A stretch of 64,000 nucleotides of DNA from Ideonella sp. (lineage in GTDB: Bacteria > Pseudomonadota > Gammaproteobacteria > Burkholderiales > Burkholderiaceae_C). The stretch is taken from positions 336,810 through 400,809 of the forward strand of contig JABTUC010000004.1 of NCBI GenBank assembly GCA_015075545.1, given 5' to 3'. The translations under genes were made by a program, and so were the position numbers. Shown here in pieces: positions 24,967-33,696 of this stretch (positions within the stretch are counted from its first letter, which is position 1; every line of letters starts with the position of its first letter). The notes under the pieces were generated by a model that was not told the origin of the DNA, made no database searches, and saw only the letters and a list, made by a program, of their open reading frames with translations.

Positions 24967-25302
24967 TCAGCGCCCGGTGGCACCCTTGGCTGCGGCACCC
25001 GGCTTCGTGACCGGTGCTCTCGTGGCGGCGGCCGGGGCGCTGTACGCGACGCCGCCGACCGTGAGCCCGGCCTGCGAGAAGCGCGCGGCGTTGCCCGGCC
25101 CGACGCCACCGACGCGCTCGACCATGTCGGCCCAGCTCTTGAACTCACCGGCCTTGCGCGCGTCGAGCATCTTGGTCGACAACGCCGGGCCGATGCCCTT
25201 GACGGTTTCGAGTTCGGCCTGGCTGGCCTTGTTGACATCGACACCGGCCTGCGCGGCGAGCGCGAAGGCGGCGAGCAGGGAAGCGATCAGCACACGAAAC
25301 AT
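24967..25302 (-). CDS. Secreted ComEA-like helix-hairpin-helix protein
   Basis: A 111-residue protein with an AGGAG site at 25302. A signal peptide (MFRVLIASLLAAFALAAQA) precedes two helix-hairpin-helix motifs in VNKASQAELETVKGIGPALS and VERVGGVGPGNAARF. It ends in an Ala/Pro/Lys-rich tail. ComEA-type proteins bind double-stranded DNA in the periplasm during natural transformation. Short family members like this one are widespread and their role is not always competence. Confidence 0.88.
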   Translation of the reverse strand: MFRVLIASLLAAFALAAQAGVDVNKASQAELETVKGIGPALSTKMLDARKAGEFKSWADMVERVGGVGPGNAARFSQAGLTVGGVAYSAPAAATRAPVTKPGAAAKGATGR

Positions 25303-25516
25303 GATGGATCTCCTATCGGTGAAGGCCCGGCGACATGCCGGGCTGGGGAGGATTCTTCGGATGACCCGTGCAACGCGAAACCCGCTGTGGGGCGAGACCG
25401 ATGGGGGCACCCTTCGGGGCGACGCGCTGGCGTCCACCCGGCTGCGCGCCGACCGGGCGACGCATGGCGCCAGCAGCGGCCGGTCGCATGGCTCGCGCCA
25501 CTGCCACCGGCGCCGC

Positions 25517-25547
25517 TTGACCCTGCCATGATGGCAAGGTTTAGAGT
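25517..25547 (+). promoter_or_regulatory. CueR-type promoter of copA
   Basis: TTGACC (25517-25522) and TAGAGT (25542-25547) are 19 bp apart around the dyad ACCCTGCCATGATGGCAAGGT. This is the copper-responsive MerR-family promoter layout. The -10 box ends only 6 bp before the copA ATG, so the predicted transcription start falls on or next to the start codon. Confidence 0.85.
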
Positions 25548-25553
25548 GCCGGC

Positions 25554-28013
25554 ATGAACACCACCACCGCTGCCGCCCCCGCCATCGTCTCGCTGCCGAT
25601 CGAGGGCATGACCTGTGCATCGTGCGTCGCGCGCGTCGAGAAGGCCCTCGCACGCGTGCCCGGCGTGCGCTCGGCCAGCGTCAACCTGGCCACCGAATCG
25701 GCCGCGGTCGAGATGGCCGCGCCAGTGGGCGCCACGGTGCTGGCCGCCGCGGTGCTGAAGGCCGGCTACGCGGTGCCGCAGGAGACGGTGGCGCTCGGCA
25801 TCAGCGGCATGACCTGCGCGTCGTGCGTGGCCCGCGTCGAACGCGCGCTGCAGCGCGTGCCGGGCGTGGTGGCCGCGCAGGTCAACCTGGCGACCGAACG
25901 CGCCGAGGTCGTGCGCTGGAAGGGCCAGGCGGCCACGGCCGACTTGCTCGCCGCGCTCGAGCGCGCCGGCTACGGCGGACGCGACCTCGCCCGCGGGGGC
26001 GAAGCCGCCGCACCGGCGCGCACGTTCGGCGAAGGCGCGCGCGTGATCGCCGCCGCGTTGCTGTCGCTGCCGCTGGTGGTGCCGATGCTCGGCGATCTGT
26101 TCGGCCGCCACTGGATGCTCGGCGGCTGGTGGCAGTTCGCGCTCGCCACGCCGGTGCAGTTCTGGCTCGGCGCACGCTTCTACGTCGCCGGCTGGAAGGC
26201 GCTGCGCGCCGGCACCGGCAACATGGATCTGCTGGTCGCGCTGGGCACCAGCGCGGCCTGGGGGTTGAGCGTGTACTTGCTGCTGCGCGCCGAGGCCGGC
26301 GCGATGGTGCCGCTGTACTTCGAGTCGGCGGCGGTGGTGATCACGCTGGTGCTGTTCGGCAAGTGGCTCGAGGCGCGCGCCAAGCGCCAGACCACCGAGG
26401 CGATTCGCGCGCTGCAGGGTTTGCGCCCCGACACCGCGCGCGTGCTGCGCGACGGCATCGAGGTCGAACTGCCGACCGCGATGCTGAAGATCGGCGACGT
26501 GCTGGTCGTGCGCCCGGGCGAACGCATTCCGGCCGACGGCGAGATCGTCGACGGCGCCAGCCACGTCGACGAATCGCTGATCACCGGCGAGAGCCTGCCG
26601 GTGGCCAGGCAAGTCGGAGACCGCGTCACCGGCGGCGCCGTCAACGCCGAGGGGCTGCTGCGCGTGCGCGCCAGCGCGCTCGGTGCCGAGTCGACGTTGG
26701 CACGCATCGTGCGGCTGGTCGAGTCGGCGCAGGCGAACAAGGCGCCGATCCAGCGCCTGGTCGACCGCGTCAGCGCAGTGTTCGTGCCGGTGGTGCTGGC
26801 GGTGGCGGCGGTCACCTGGCTCGGCTGGGGCCTGGCCACCGGTGCCTGGGGCGACGGCCTGATCCACGCGGTGTCGGTGCTGGTGATCGCCTGCCCGTGC
26901 GCGCTCGGGCTGGCGACACCGGCGGCGATCATGGTGGGCACCGGCGCGGCCGCGCGCCACGGCATCCTGATCAAGGATGCGCAGGCGCTCGAACTCGCGC
27001 ACGCGCTGCGCACGGTGGCGTTCGACAAGACCGGCACGCTGACCGAAGGCCGCCCGGTGCTGGTGGAGTTGAGCCCCGCCGACGGCGTGCCGCGCGACGC
27101 GGCGCTCGCGCAGGCCGCGGCGCTGCAGGCCGGCAGCGAGCATCCGCTGGCGCGCGCGGTGCTGCAGGCGCTGCCGCCCGGTGCGACGGCGGCCACGGCA
27201 CGCGACGTGCAGGCCATCGCGGGGCGCGGCGTCGGCGGCATCGTCGACGGCGCCACGCTGCGGCTGGGCAGCACGCGCCTGATGGAGGAGTTAGGCGCCG
27301 ACACCGCCCCGTGGCAGGCGCAGGCGCTGGCCCTGCAGCGGCAGGGTCGCACGGTATCGTGGCTGGCGCAGGTCGATGACGGGGACGGCGCTCGCGTGCG
27401 TGCGCTGCTGGCCTTCGGCGACACGCTGAAGGCATCGGCCAGGCCGGCGATCGCCGAACTCAAGCGGCTCGGCGTCAAGACGCTGTTGATCAGCGGCGAC
27501 AACCGCGGTGCCGCGCAGGCGGTGGGCGATGCGCTGGGCATCGACGACGTGCGCGCCGAGGTGCTGCCCGGCGACAAGGCGCAGGTGGTGGCGGCGCTGC
27601 GCTCGCAAGCGCACTCGGGCACGGTGGCAATGGTCGGCGATGGCATCAACGACGCGCCCGCGCTGGCCGCCGCCGACGTGGGCATCGCGATGGGCGGCAT
27701 CGACGACGCCGGCCGCGCGCTGGGCACCGACGCGGCGATGCACGCCGCCGGCGTCACGCTGCTGCGCGGCGACCCGCTGCTGGTGCCGCAGACGATCGAA
27801 CTGTCGCGCCGCACCAGCGCGAAGATCCGGCAGAACCTGTTCTGGGCCTTCGCCTACAACGTGATCGGCATTCCGCTGGCCGCGTTCGGCCTGCTCAGCC
27901 CGGTGCTGGCCGGCGCGGCGATGGCCGCCTCGAGCGTCAGCGTGGTCAGCAACGCGCTGCTGCTCAAGCGCTGGCGGCCGACGAGGCACAACGCCGCGGG
28001 AGGCACACGATGA
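25554..28013 (+). CDS. copA: Cu(I)-exporting P1B-type ATPase CopA
   Basis: An 819-residue inner-membrane copper efflux ATPase. Two N-terminal HMA domains carry GMTCASC at 18-24 and 85-91. Eight membrane helices include the CPC metal site (C447, C449). The actuator domain has TGESLPV, the phosphorylation motif is D491KTGT, and GDGIND lies near 695. Tail residues NALLLKRWR match the P1B-1 class. It moves Cu(I), or Ag(I), from CopZ to the periplasm. It starts 6 bp after the -10 of a CueR-type promoter, implying a nearly leaderless message, and overlaps cueR by 4 bp. Confidence 0.95.
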   Translation: MNTTTAAAPAIVSLPIEGMTCASCVARVEKALARVPGVRSASVNLATESAAVEMAAPVGATVLAAAVLKAGYAVPQETVALGISGMTCASCVARVERALQRVPGVVAAQVNLATERAEVVRWKGQAATADLLAALERAGYGGRDLARGGEAAAPARTFGEGARVIAAALLSLPLVVPMLGDLFGRHWMLGGWWQFALATPVQFWLGARFYVAGWKALRAGTGNMDLLVALGTSAAWGLSVYLLLRAEAGAMVPLYFESAAVVITLVLFGKWLEARAKRQTTEAIRALQGLRPDTARVLRDGIEVELPTAMLKIGDVLVVRPGERIPADGEIVDGASHVDESLITGESLPVARQVGDRVTGGAVNAEGLLRVRASALGAESTLARIVRLVESAQANKAPIQRLVDRVSAVFVPVVLAVAAVTWLGWGLATGAWGDGLIHAVSVLVIACPCALGLATPAAIMVGTGAAARHGILIKDAQALELAHALRTVAFDKTGTLTEGRPVLVELSPADGVPRDAALAQAAALQAGSEHPLARAVLQALPPGATAATARDVQAIAGRGVGGIVDGATLRLGSTRLMEELGADTAPWQAQALALQRQGRTVSWLAQVDDGDGARVRALLAFGDTLKASARPAIAELKRLGVKTLLISGDNRGAAQAVGDALGIDDVRAEVLPGDKAQVVAALRSQAHSGTVAMVGDGINDAPALAAADVGIAMGGIDDAGRALGTDAAMHAAGVTLLRGDPLLVPQTIELSRRTSAKIRQNLFWAFAYNVIGIPLAAFGLLSPVLAGAAMAASSVSVVSNALLLKRWRPTRHNAAGGTR

Positions 28014-28399
28014 ACATCGGGCAAGCGGCCGCCGCCTCGTCGGTGTCGGCCAAGATGATCCGGCACTACGAGTCGCTCGGCCTGCTGCCGAAGGTGCCGC
28101 GCACCGAGTCGGGCTACCGGCAGTACGACGACGCCACGGTGCACACGCTGCGCTTCATCCGGCGTGCGCGCGACCTCGGCTTCTCGCTGCCCGAGATCGC
28201 CACCCTGCTCGGGCTGTGGCGCAACCGCCGCCGCGCCAGCGCCGACGTCAAGCGCATCGCGCTGACGCACGTGTCCGACCTGCAGCGGCGCATCGACGAG
28301 ATGCAGTCGATGCAGCGCACGCTGAAGCACCTGGCGCACTGCTGCGCCGGCGACGCGCGGCCCGACTGCCCGATCCTCGACGACCTGGCCGGCGTCTGA
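28010..28399 (+). CDS. cueR: Copper-responsive MerR-family regulator CueR
   Basis: A 129-residue regulator with an N-terminal winged helix ([20 protein letters not shown]), a dimerisation coiled-coil and the metal loop C112-AGDARPD-C120. These are the same cysteine numbers as in E. coli CueR. Serine 77, the residue that marks selectivity for monovalent Cu/Ag, is also present. It binds the two 19-bp-spacer promoters upstream of copZ and copA and twists them to activate transcription. Its ATG overlaps the copA stop (ATGA), so it is under copper autocontrol through copA. Confidence 0.95.
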   Translation: MNIGQAAAASSVSAKMIRHYESLGLLPKVPRTESGYRQYDDATVHTLRFIRRARDLGFSLPEIATLLGLWRNRRRASADVKRIALTHVSDLQRRIDEMQSMQRTLKHLAHCCAGDARPDCPILDDLAGV

Positions 28400-28410
28400 T
28401 GCACCCATGA

Positions 28411-28433
28411 AAAAAGGCCGCGCGAGCGGCCTT
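28411..28433. terminator. Bidirectional terminator between cueR and cytochrome c
   Basis: An 8-bp stem AAGGCCGC / GCGGCCTT with loop GCGA. It is preceded by an A-run (U-tract for the minus strand) and followed by TTGTT on the plus strand. It lies between the convergent cueR and cytochrome genes and can serve both. Confidence 0.8.
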
Positions 28434-28453
28434 GTTGCCCGAGGCACCGCAGG

Positions 28454-29149
28454 TCAGCGCGCGCGGGCCTCGTGGAAGCGCGACTCGGGCACCGTCTTCA
28501 CGTCGCCAGGCAGGCTCGACAGGTAGCGCGCCACCTGCTTCAGCTCGGCCGGGGTGAAGGTGGGCTTGGGCTTGCCGTCGACCTCGGGCGCGATCATGCC
28601 GCGCATGATGGCGTTGCCGCGGCCGACGCGCGGGTTGTTGTCGATCATGTAATCCTTCAGCGCCACCAGCAGGTAGTCGGCGTACTGGCCGGCCAGCTTC
28701 GGGTAGCCCGGGTCGGTGGTGTTGTTGAAGTTCTTGCCGTGGCACGCCTCGCACACCGCGAGCCGCGCCGCCAGCGCCTGCGGCGGTGCCGGCGGCGTCT
28801 CGGGCACCGGCGCGCCGCCGGCCTTCTCGCCCAGCGCTGCGAAGTACGCGGCAACGTCGGCGATGTCCTGGTCGGACAGCGAGCCCGCGATGCCCTGCAT
28901 CGACGGGTGCTTGCGATCGCCGCTGCGGTACTCGTCGAGCGCGGCCACCATGTACTTGGCGTTCTGGCCCGCGATCTTGGGCACCTTGTAGACCTCGGGG
29001 AAATCGGTCTGGTAGCGCGCGATGCCGTGGCAGCCGTAGCACATCGCCACCTTCTTGGCGCCGGCGCCCGCATCGCCCTTGACGTCGGCGGCCTGCGCGG
29101 CCAGCGGTGCGGCGATGAGGGCAAGGCAAAGCAGCAGCGTGTTCTTCAT
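28454..29149 (-). CDS. Periplasmic dihaem cytochrome c (c4-type)
   Basis: 231 residues from the ATG at 29149. A signal peptide (MKNTLLLCLALIAAPLAAQA) is followed by two class I cytochrome domains with haem sites C37-YG-CH and C133-EA-CH. Distal methionines are available in HPSMQG and IMRGMI. The duplicated layout matches cytochrome c4, which shuttles electrons between the bc1 complex and terminal oxidases. It is convergent with cueR and divergent from the MoxR ATPase gene. Confidence 0.9.
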   Translation of the reverse strand: MKNTLLLCLALIAAPLAAQAADVKGDAGAGAKKVAMCYGCHGIARYQTDFPEVYKVPKIAGQNAKYMVAALDEYRSGDRKHPSMQGIAGSLSDQDIADVAAYFAALGEKAGGAPVPETPPAPPQALAARLAVCEACHGKNFNNTTDPGYPKLAGQYADYLLVALKDYMIDNNPRVGRGNAIMRGMIAPEVDGKPKPTFTPAELKQVARYLSSLPGDVKTVPESRFHEARAR

Positions 29150-29248
29150 GGCAAACGGGTGTTGTTCGAAGGGTGGCACACGGGCACGCTGCCACGGCGG
29201 GCGATTATAGGGGCGCCCTTATACTGGGTTTGCACCCTCGACACCGCC

Positions 29249-30091
29249 ATGAAATTCAACGGCACCGACACCTACGTCGCCACGCAAGACCTGATGCTCG
29301 CGGTCAACGCGGCCATCACGCTGAAGCGCCCGCTGCTCGTCAAGGGCGAGCCCGGCACCGGCAAGACGATGCTCGCAGAGGAGGTGGCGCGCGCCATCGG
29401 CATGCCGCTGCTGCAGTGGCACATCAAGAGCACCACCAAGGCGCAGCAGGGCCTGTACGAGTACGACGCGGTGAGCCGTCTGCGCGACAGCCAGTTGGGC
29501 GACGAGAAGGTCAAGGACATCCACCACTACATCGTGCGCGGCACGCTGTGGCAGGCGTTCGCCGCCGAGCAGCCGATGGCACTGCTGATCGACGAGATCG
29601 ACAAGGCCGACATCGAGTTTCCCAACGATCTGCTGCGCGAGCTCGACCGCATGGAGTTCTACGTCTACGAGACGCGCGAACTCGTCAAAGCGAAGCACCG
29701 GCCGGTGGTGTTCATCACCTCCAACAACGAGAAGGAGCTGCCCGACGCGTTTCTGCGGCGCTGCTTCTTCCACTACATCAAGTTCCCCGACGCCGACACG
29801 ATGAAGCGCATCGTCGAGGTGCACTTCCCCGGCCTCAAGAAGGAGCTGCTCGGCGCCGCGTTGAAGACGTTCTACGACGTGCGCAACCTGCCCGGGCTGA
29901 AGAAGAAGCCTTCGACCTCCGAACTGCTCGACTGGCTCAAGCTGCTGGTGGCCGAAGACATCCCGCTCGAAGCGCTGCAGAGCAAGGACGAGAAGGTCGC
30001 CGTGCCGCCGCTGGTGGGCGCGCTGCTGAAGAACGAGCAAGACGTGACGCTGTTCGAAAAGCTGGTGTTCATGCAGCGGCATAACCGGTGA
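29249..30091 (+). CDS. MoxR-family AAA+ ATPase
   Basis: 280 residues. Walker A GEPGTGKT lies at about 33-40, Walker B LLIDEIDKAD at about 113-122, sensor 1 is FITSNN, and an arginine-finger region AFLRRC follows. The long-branch subgroup with LKTFYDVRNLPGLKKKPSTS is the one that partners CoxE-like VWA proteins, as in the carbon monoxide dehydrogenase maturation pair CoxD/CoxE. Here the VWA partner is not adjacent: the only candidate in the window is at 54795-55967. The start at 29249 has no clear ribosome-binding site. A composite repeat begins 20 bp after the stop. Confidence 0.88.
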   Translation: MKFNGTDTYVATQDLMLAVNAAITLKRPLLVKGEPGTGKTMLAEEVARAIGMPLLQWHIKSTTKAQQGLYEYDAVSRLRDSQLGDEKVKDIHHYIVRGTLWQAFAAEQPMALLIDEIDKADIEFPNDLLRELDRMEFYVYETRELVKAKHRPVVFITSNNEKELPDAFLRRCFFHYIKFPDADTMKRIVEVHFPGLKKELLGAALKTFYDVRNLPGLKKKPSTSELLDWLKLLVAEDIPLEALQSKDEKVAVPPLVGALLKNEQDVTLFEKLVFMQRHNR

Positions 30092-30112
30092 TCGTCGGTT
30101 GCGAATTCGCTA

Positions 30113-30665
30113 GGAGATCTGAGCGGGCAAAGCCGCGGCCGGGTATGCGCCGGCGCTCGTGCACGGCGGCCAGCCCTACGGGCTGGCTCCCTTCCGGTGC
30201 TCGGCCCGAGGCGGCGCCGCGAAACTCGCTACGCTCACTTCGTTCGCTGCGCTCGAACAATCGCGGCGAGTCAGAAGTGGATGCGCGCGCTGCGCGCGCG
30301 CCCGCCTCGGCCCTGCGCTCCTCAGCGCCGCGCAATGTCGCTGCCGGCGCACACCCGACCACGGCTTTGCCAGCACCACCATGGCATGCGTCGGCAAACA
30401 CCACGAGCGTCGCTGCGCGGCGGGCGGTGCCCGGGGCGGGCGACTTGTGGGGCGGCGAGAAGCGCAGCGGCACGAGGGGGAGTCTGGCGCCGCAGGCGAC
30501 AGACCGGCGAGGACGCCGTGAAGTTCGCGGCGCGTTCAGCGCCGCGGACGGCGGTACCGCAGCCGCCCTCGTGGCGCGAGCATCGCAGCGGAGTCGGCGC
30601 GCAGCGCCGACCGCCACAGTAGGAGCCCCCATCGGGCACCGCCCACCGCGCCGCGCAAACGCTTG
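30113..30665. repeat. Composite intergenic repeat, copy 2
   Basis: A second copy of the element at 2458-3115, in the same orientation, filling the gap between the MoxR gene and the acetyltransferase. The left arm is 30127-30154 (identical to the copy 1 arm) and its inverted partner is 30343-30370. It shares the internal stretch GAAACTCGCTACGCTCACT and the palindrome GCGCGCTGCGCGCGC, and the right-hand block with CACCGCCCACCGCGCCGCGC. It lacks the approximately 80-bp palindromic insert of copy 1 and differs in the middle of the right half (about 30470-30570). No gene is supported inside. Confidence 0.85.
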
Positions 30666-30716
30666 CAAGAGTTGAGCATACGCGGCGTGTCTGCATCACC
30701 AAGGAGCGATCGAACG

Positions 30717-31307
30717 ATGAGCTGGCCCGCCCCCGTCACGCTGCGCGGCACGCACGTCCGCGTCGAACCGCTCTCGCCGGCGCATGAGCCCGGCCTGATC
30801 GACGCCGTGAAAGACGGCGAGCTCTGGCGGCTCTGGTACACGGCGGTGCCGTCGCCCGAGAGCATGGCCAAGGAGATCGCGCGCCGGCTCGATCTGCAGG
30901 CCAAGGGGTCGATGACGCCTTTCACGGTGTTCGACGCCGTTGGCCGCATCGCCGGCATGACGACCTACATGAACGTCGACGCGGCGAACAAGCGCGTCGA
31001 GATCGGCTCCACCTGGTACGCCAGGCGCGTGCAGCGCTCGCCGCTCAACACCGAGTGCAAGCGGCTGCTGCTGGCGCATGCGTTCGAGACGCTCGGCTGC
31101 ATCGCGGTGGAATTCCGCACCCACCGTTTCAACACGCAGAGCCGGCGCGCGATCGAGCGGCTGGGGGCGCAGCTCGACGGCATCTTGCGCTCGCATCAGC
31201 GCGACGCGCAGGGCAACCTGCGCGACACCGCGGTCTACAGCATCGTCGCGGCCGAGTGGCCCACCGTGCGTACGCACCTCGACTGGCAGCTCGGCAAGCC
31301 GCGCTGA
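30717..31307 (+). CDS. GNAT-family N-acetyltransferase
   Basis: A 196-residue acetyltransferase of the RimJ/RimL-like branch (Acetyltransf_3). VTLRGTHVRVEPLSPAHEPG forms the first strands, ANKRVEIGSTWYARRVQRSP covers the acetyl-CoA-binding strand and loop, and the following helix LNTECKRLLLAHAFETLGC is characteristic. It would acetylate an amino group of a protein or small molecule. AAGGAG lies 11 bases before the ATG at 30717. It precedes the S9 peptidase gene by 42 bp and could share a transcript with it. Confidence 0.87.
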   Translation: MSWPAPVTLRGTHVRVEPLSPAHEPGLIDAVKDGELWRLWYTAVPSPESMAKEIARRLDLQAKGSMTPFTVFDAVGRIAGMTTYMNVDAANKRVEIGSTWYARRVQRSPLNTECKRLLLAHAFETLGCIAVEFRTHRFNTQSRRAIERLGAQLDGILRSHQRDAQGNLRDTAVYSIVAAEWPTVRTHLDWQLGKPR

Positions 31308-31349
31308 CGCGCAAGCCCTTCCCCACTGCCCGACGCGGCGGAGGCCCCC

Positions 31350-33371
31350 ATGGCGAAGAAGAAGATCGACGTCGACGCGCTGTGGAAGATCGAACGGCTG
31401 GGCAGCGTGTCGCTGTCGCCCGACGGCGCGCAGGCCGCGCTCGCGGTGTCGCGCCACTCGATGCACGACAACACCTCGCACGCGTCGATCTGGCTGCTGT
31501 CGACCCTCGGCGGCGAGCCGCGCGCGCTCACGCAGTGCGGCGACAAGGACGGCCAGCCCGCGTTCAGCCCGCGCGGCGACGCGGTGGGCTTCGTCGCCAA
31601 GCGCGAGCAGCAGGGCAAGAAGGACGAGCAGCCGCAGTTCTACGTCATCGCGCCCGACGGCGGCGAGGCGCGCCGCGTCGGCAGCGTGGCCACCGGCGTC
31701 GATGCGTTCCGCTGGTTCCCCGACGGCAAGCGCATCGCGTTCGTCTCGTGGGTGTGGCCCGACGCCAAGGGCGAGGCCGCGCAGGCCAAACGGATGAAGG
31801 CCTTCAAGGAGCGCAAGGAGACCGGCTACACCACCGGCGAGGCGCTGTACCGCTTCTGGGACCATTCGCTGCCGATGGGCCGCGTGCCGCAGCTTCACGC
31901 AATGGACATCGCCAGCGGGCGCGTGCGCAACCTGTTCGAAGGCAGCGGCTACGAGCTGGAACGCGCCGAGCCCGGCGCCGACAGCTTCGACATCTCGCCC
32001 GACGGCCAGCGCATCGCCTTCGCCTACGACCCGGCCGACGAGAAGCGGCTCGACAACCGCTTCGCGCTGGCCGAGCTGCACCTGCGCAGCGGGCGCTTCG
32101 ACGTGCTGGTGCACGACGCCAACTGGAGCGTCGGTGCACCGCGCTACAGCCCCGACGGCGAGCGCATCGCGTTCCTGGCGCGGCACGACGGCCTGAAGCA
32201 CACCATGCCCAACCAGCTCGCGGTGTGGGAGCGCAGCAGCCGGCGCTGGGAGGTCGAGAGCGCGCAGTGGGACCACGAGGTCATCGCGCCGCTGCAGTGG
32301 GAGGCCGACGGCCAGGGGCTGCTGTTCACGGCCGAGCAGAAGGGCCGCACGCACCTGTGGCGCTTCGACCGCGGCGACCGGCGCGCCGAGGTCGTCGTCG
32401 AAGGCGGCACCGTGCTCGGCTACGACAAGCGCGCCGGCACGCTGGTGACGATCGCGGATGCCGCCGACCACCCGGCGCGAGCCACCGCGCACGTGCCGGG
32501 GCGCGCGCCGCTGCGCATCGAGCGCTTCAACGACAAGCTGCTGGCCGCGCTCGACCTCGGCCGCAGCGAAGAAGTGTGGTTCGAGGGCGCGCGCGGCGAC
32601 CGCGTGCAGATGTGGCTGCTCTACCCGCCTGGGTTCGATGCGAAGAAGAAGCGCCACTACCCGCTGCTGCACGTCATCCACGGCGGGCCGCACACCGCGT
32701 TCGGCGACGGCTGGCACTACCGCTGGTGCAGCCAGGTGTTCGCCGCGCAGGGCTACGTGGTGGCCGCGGTCAACTACCACGGCTCGTCGGGCTTCGGCTA
32801 CGCGTTCCTCGACTCGATCACCCACCGCTGGGGCGAGCTGGAACTGAAGGACGTCGAAGCGGCCACCGACTGGCTGCTGAAGAAGCCGTGGCTCGACCCG
32901 CGCCGCGTGTTCGCCGCCGGCGGCAGCTACGGCGGCTTCATGGTGGCGTGGATGAACGCGCGCGCCAGGCGGGGGCGCTACGCCGCGTACGTGTGCCACG
33001 CGGGCTGCTTCGACTGGGTGGGCATGTTCGCCGAGGACGCCTACACCTGGTTCGCCAAGGAGCTCGGCGCCGCCTACTGGGACGACATGGCCAAGGTGCA
33101 CGCGCAGAGCCCGCACGCGTTCGCCGCCACGATGGACACGCCGACGCTGGTGGTGCACGGCGCGCTCGACTACCGCGTGCCCGACGCGCAGGGCCTGGCC
33201 TACTACAACACGCTGAAGGCGCGCGGCGTGCCGGCGCGGCTGCTGTGGTTCCCCGACGAGAACCACTGGGTGCTCAAGCCGCGCAACAGCAAGCTGTGGT
33301 ACGGGGAGTTCTTCGCCTGGCTCGAGAAGCACGACCCGGGGCGCAATGCCCGGGCGCGGTCGGGCGACTGA
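31350..33371 (+). CDS. S9-family prolyl oligopeptidase-like peptidase
   Basis: A 673-residue enzyme with no signal peptide. The first about 400 residues form a beta-propeller built from repeats of the FSPDGxRIAF type (TolB/PD40-like). The C-terminal alpha/beta-hydrolase has S526 in GGSYGGF, D607 in GALDYRVP and H639 in DENHWVLKP, a complete triad. This order matches acylaminoacyl-peptidase/dipeptidyl peptidase branches (S9C) that trim short peptides in the cytoplasm. GGAGG precedes the ATG at 31350. Confidence 0.92.
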   Translation: MAKKKIDVDALWKIERLGSVSLSPDGAQAALAVSRHSMHDNTSHASIWLLSTLGGEPRALTQCGDKDGQPAFSPRGDAVGFVAKREQQGKKDEQPQFYVIAPDGGEARRVGSVATGVDAFRWFPDGKRIAFVSWVWPDAKGEAAQAKRMKAFKERKETGYTTGEALYRFWDHSLPMGRVPQLHAMDIASGRVRNLFEGSGYELERAEPGADSFDISPDGQRIAFAYDPADEKRLDNRFALAELHLRSGRFDVLVHDANWSVGAPRYSPDGERIAFLARHDGLKHTMPNQLAVWERSSRRWEVESAQWDHEVIAPLQWEADGQGLLFTAEQKGRTHLWRFDRGDRRAEVVVEGGTVLGYDKRAGTLVTIADAADHPARATAHVPGRAPLRIERFNDKLLAALDLGRSEEVWFEGARGDRVQMWLLYPPGFDAKKKRHYPLLHVIHGGPHTAFGDGWHYRWCSQVFAAQGYVVAAVNYHGSSGFGYAFLDSITHRWGELELKDVEAATDWLLKKPWLDPRRVFAAGGSYGGFMVAWMNARARRGRYAAYVCHAGCFDWVGMFAEDAYTWFAKELGAAYWDDMAKVHAQSPHAFAATMDTPTLVVHGALDYRVPDAQGLAYYNTLKARGVPARLLWFPDENHWVLKPRNSKLWYGEFFAWLEKHDPGRNARARSGD

Positions 33372-33438
33372 CGTTGCAGCGCCGCGCCAGACACGCGCCG
33401 CGCGCAGGCGGCCCGACGCCGCCCGATCGGCCTCGCGA

Positions 33439-33597
33439 CACGATGGCCACCGCCTCGACTTCGATCAGATAGTCCTTCTGCGCCAGCTGCACCACGGCCA
33501 CCGCGGTGGCGGTGGGCGGGTGGCTGGTGTTGACGTAACGGTCGCGCACCTTGCGCACGACATCGAACACCTGCACCGTCTGCGCCTCGAGGTCGGC
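33439..33597 (-). pseudogene. RidA-family remnant (C-terminal part only)
   Basis: On the minus strand the frame reads VRKVRDRYVNTSHPPTATAV followed by LIEVEAVAIVSR, the end of a RidA (YjgF/Rid) enamine deaminase, including the conserved VEVEA segment. The N-terminal two thirds are missing, the upstream frame has no family similarity, and the frame runs on without a stop into the 3' end of the S9 gene. This is a gene scar of about 50 codons. A complete RidA paralogue lies at 44650-45033. The rest of the gap 33372-33696 holds nothing I can identify. Confidence 0.65.
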
Positions 33598-33696
33598 GCG
33601 AGCGACGGAGGTGGCGTGCGGTCGCGGCTCGCCGCGCCGGCGCTTCACCCCGCCCCGAGGGACGGGATTCGTCGCGCAGTGGAAGCTGCAGGTCGA

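Noticed and set aside
30088-30702. Open frames on both strands across composite repeat copy 2 (and across copy 1 at 2425-3125)
   Set aside because: The two repeat copies do not keep a common reading frame where they differ by insertions, and the translations are low-complexity Arg/Ala sequence.
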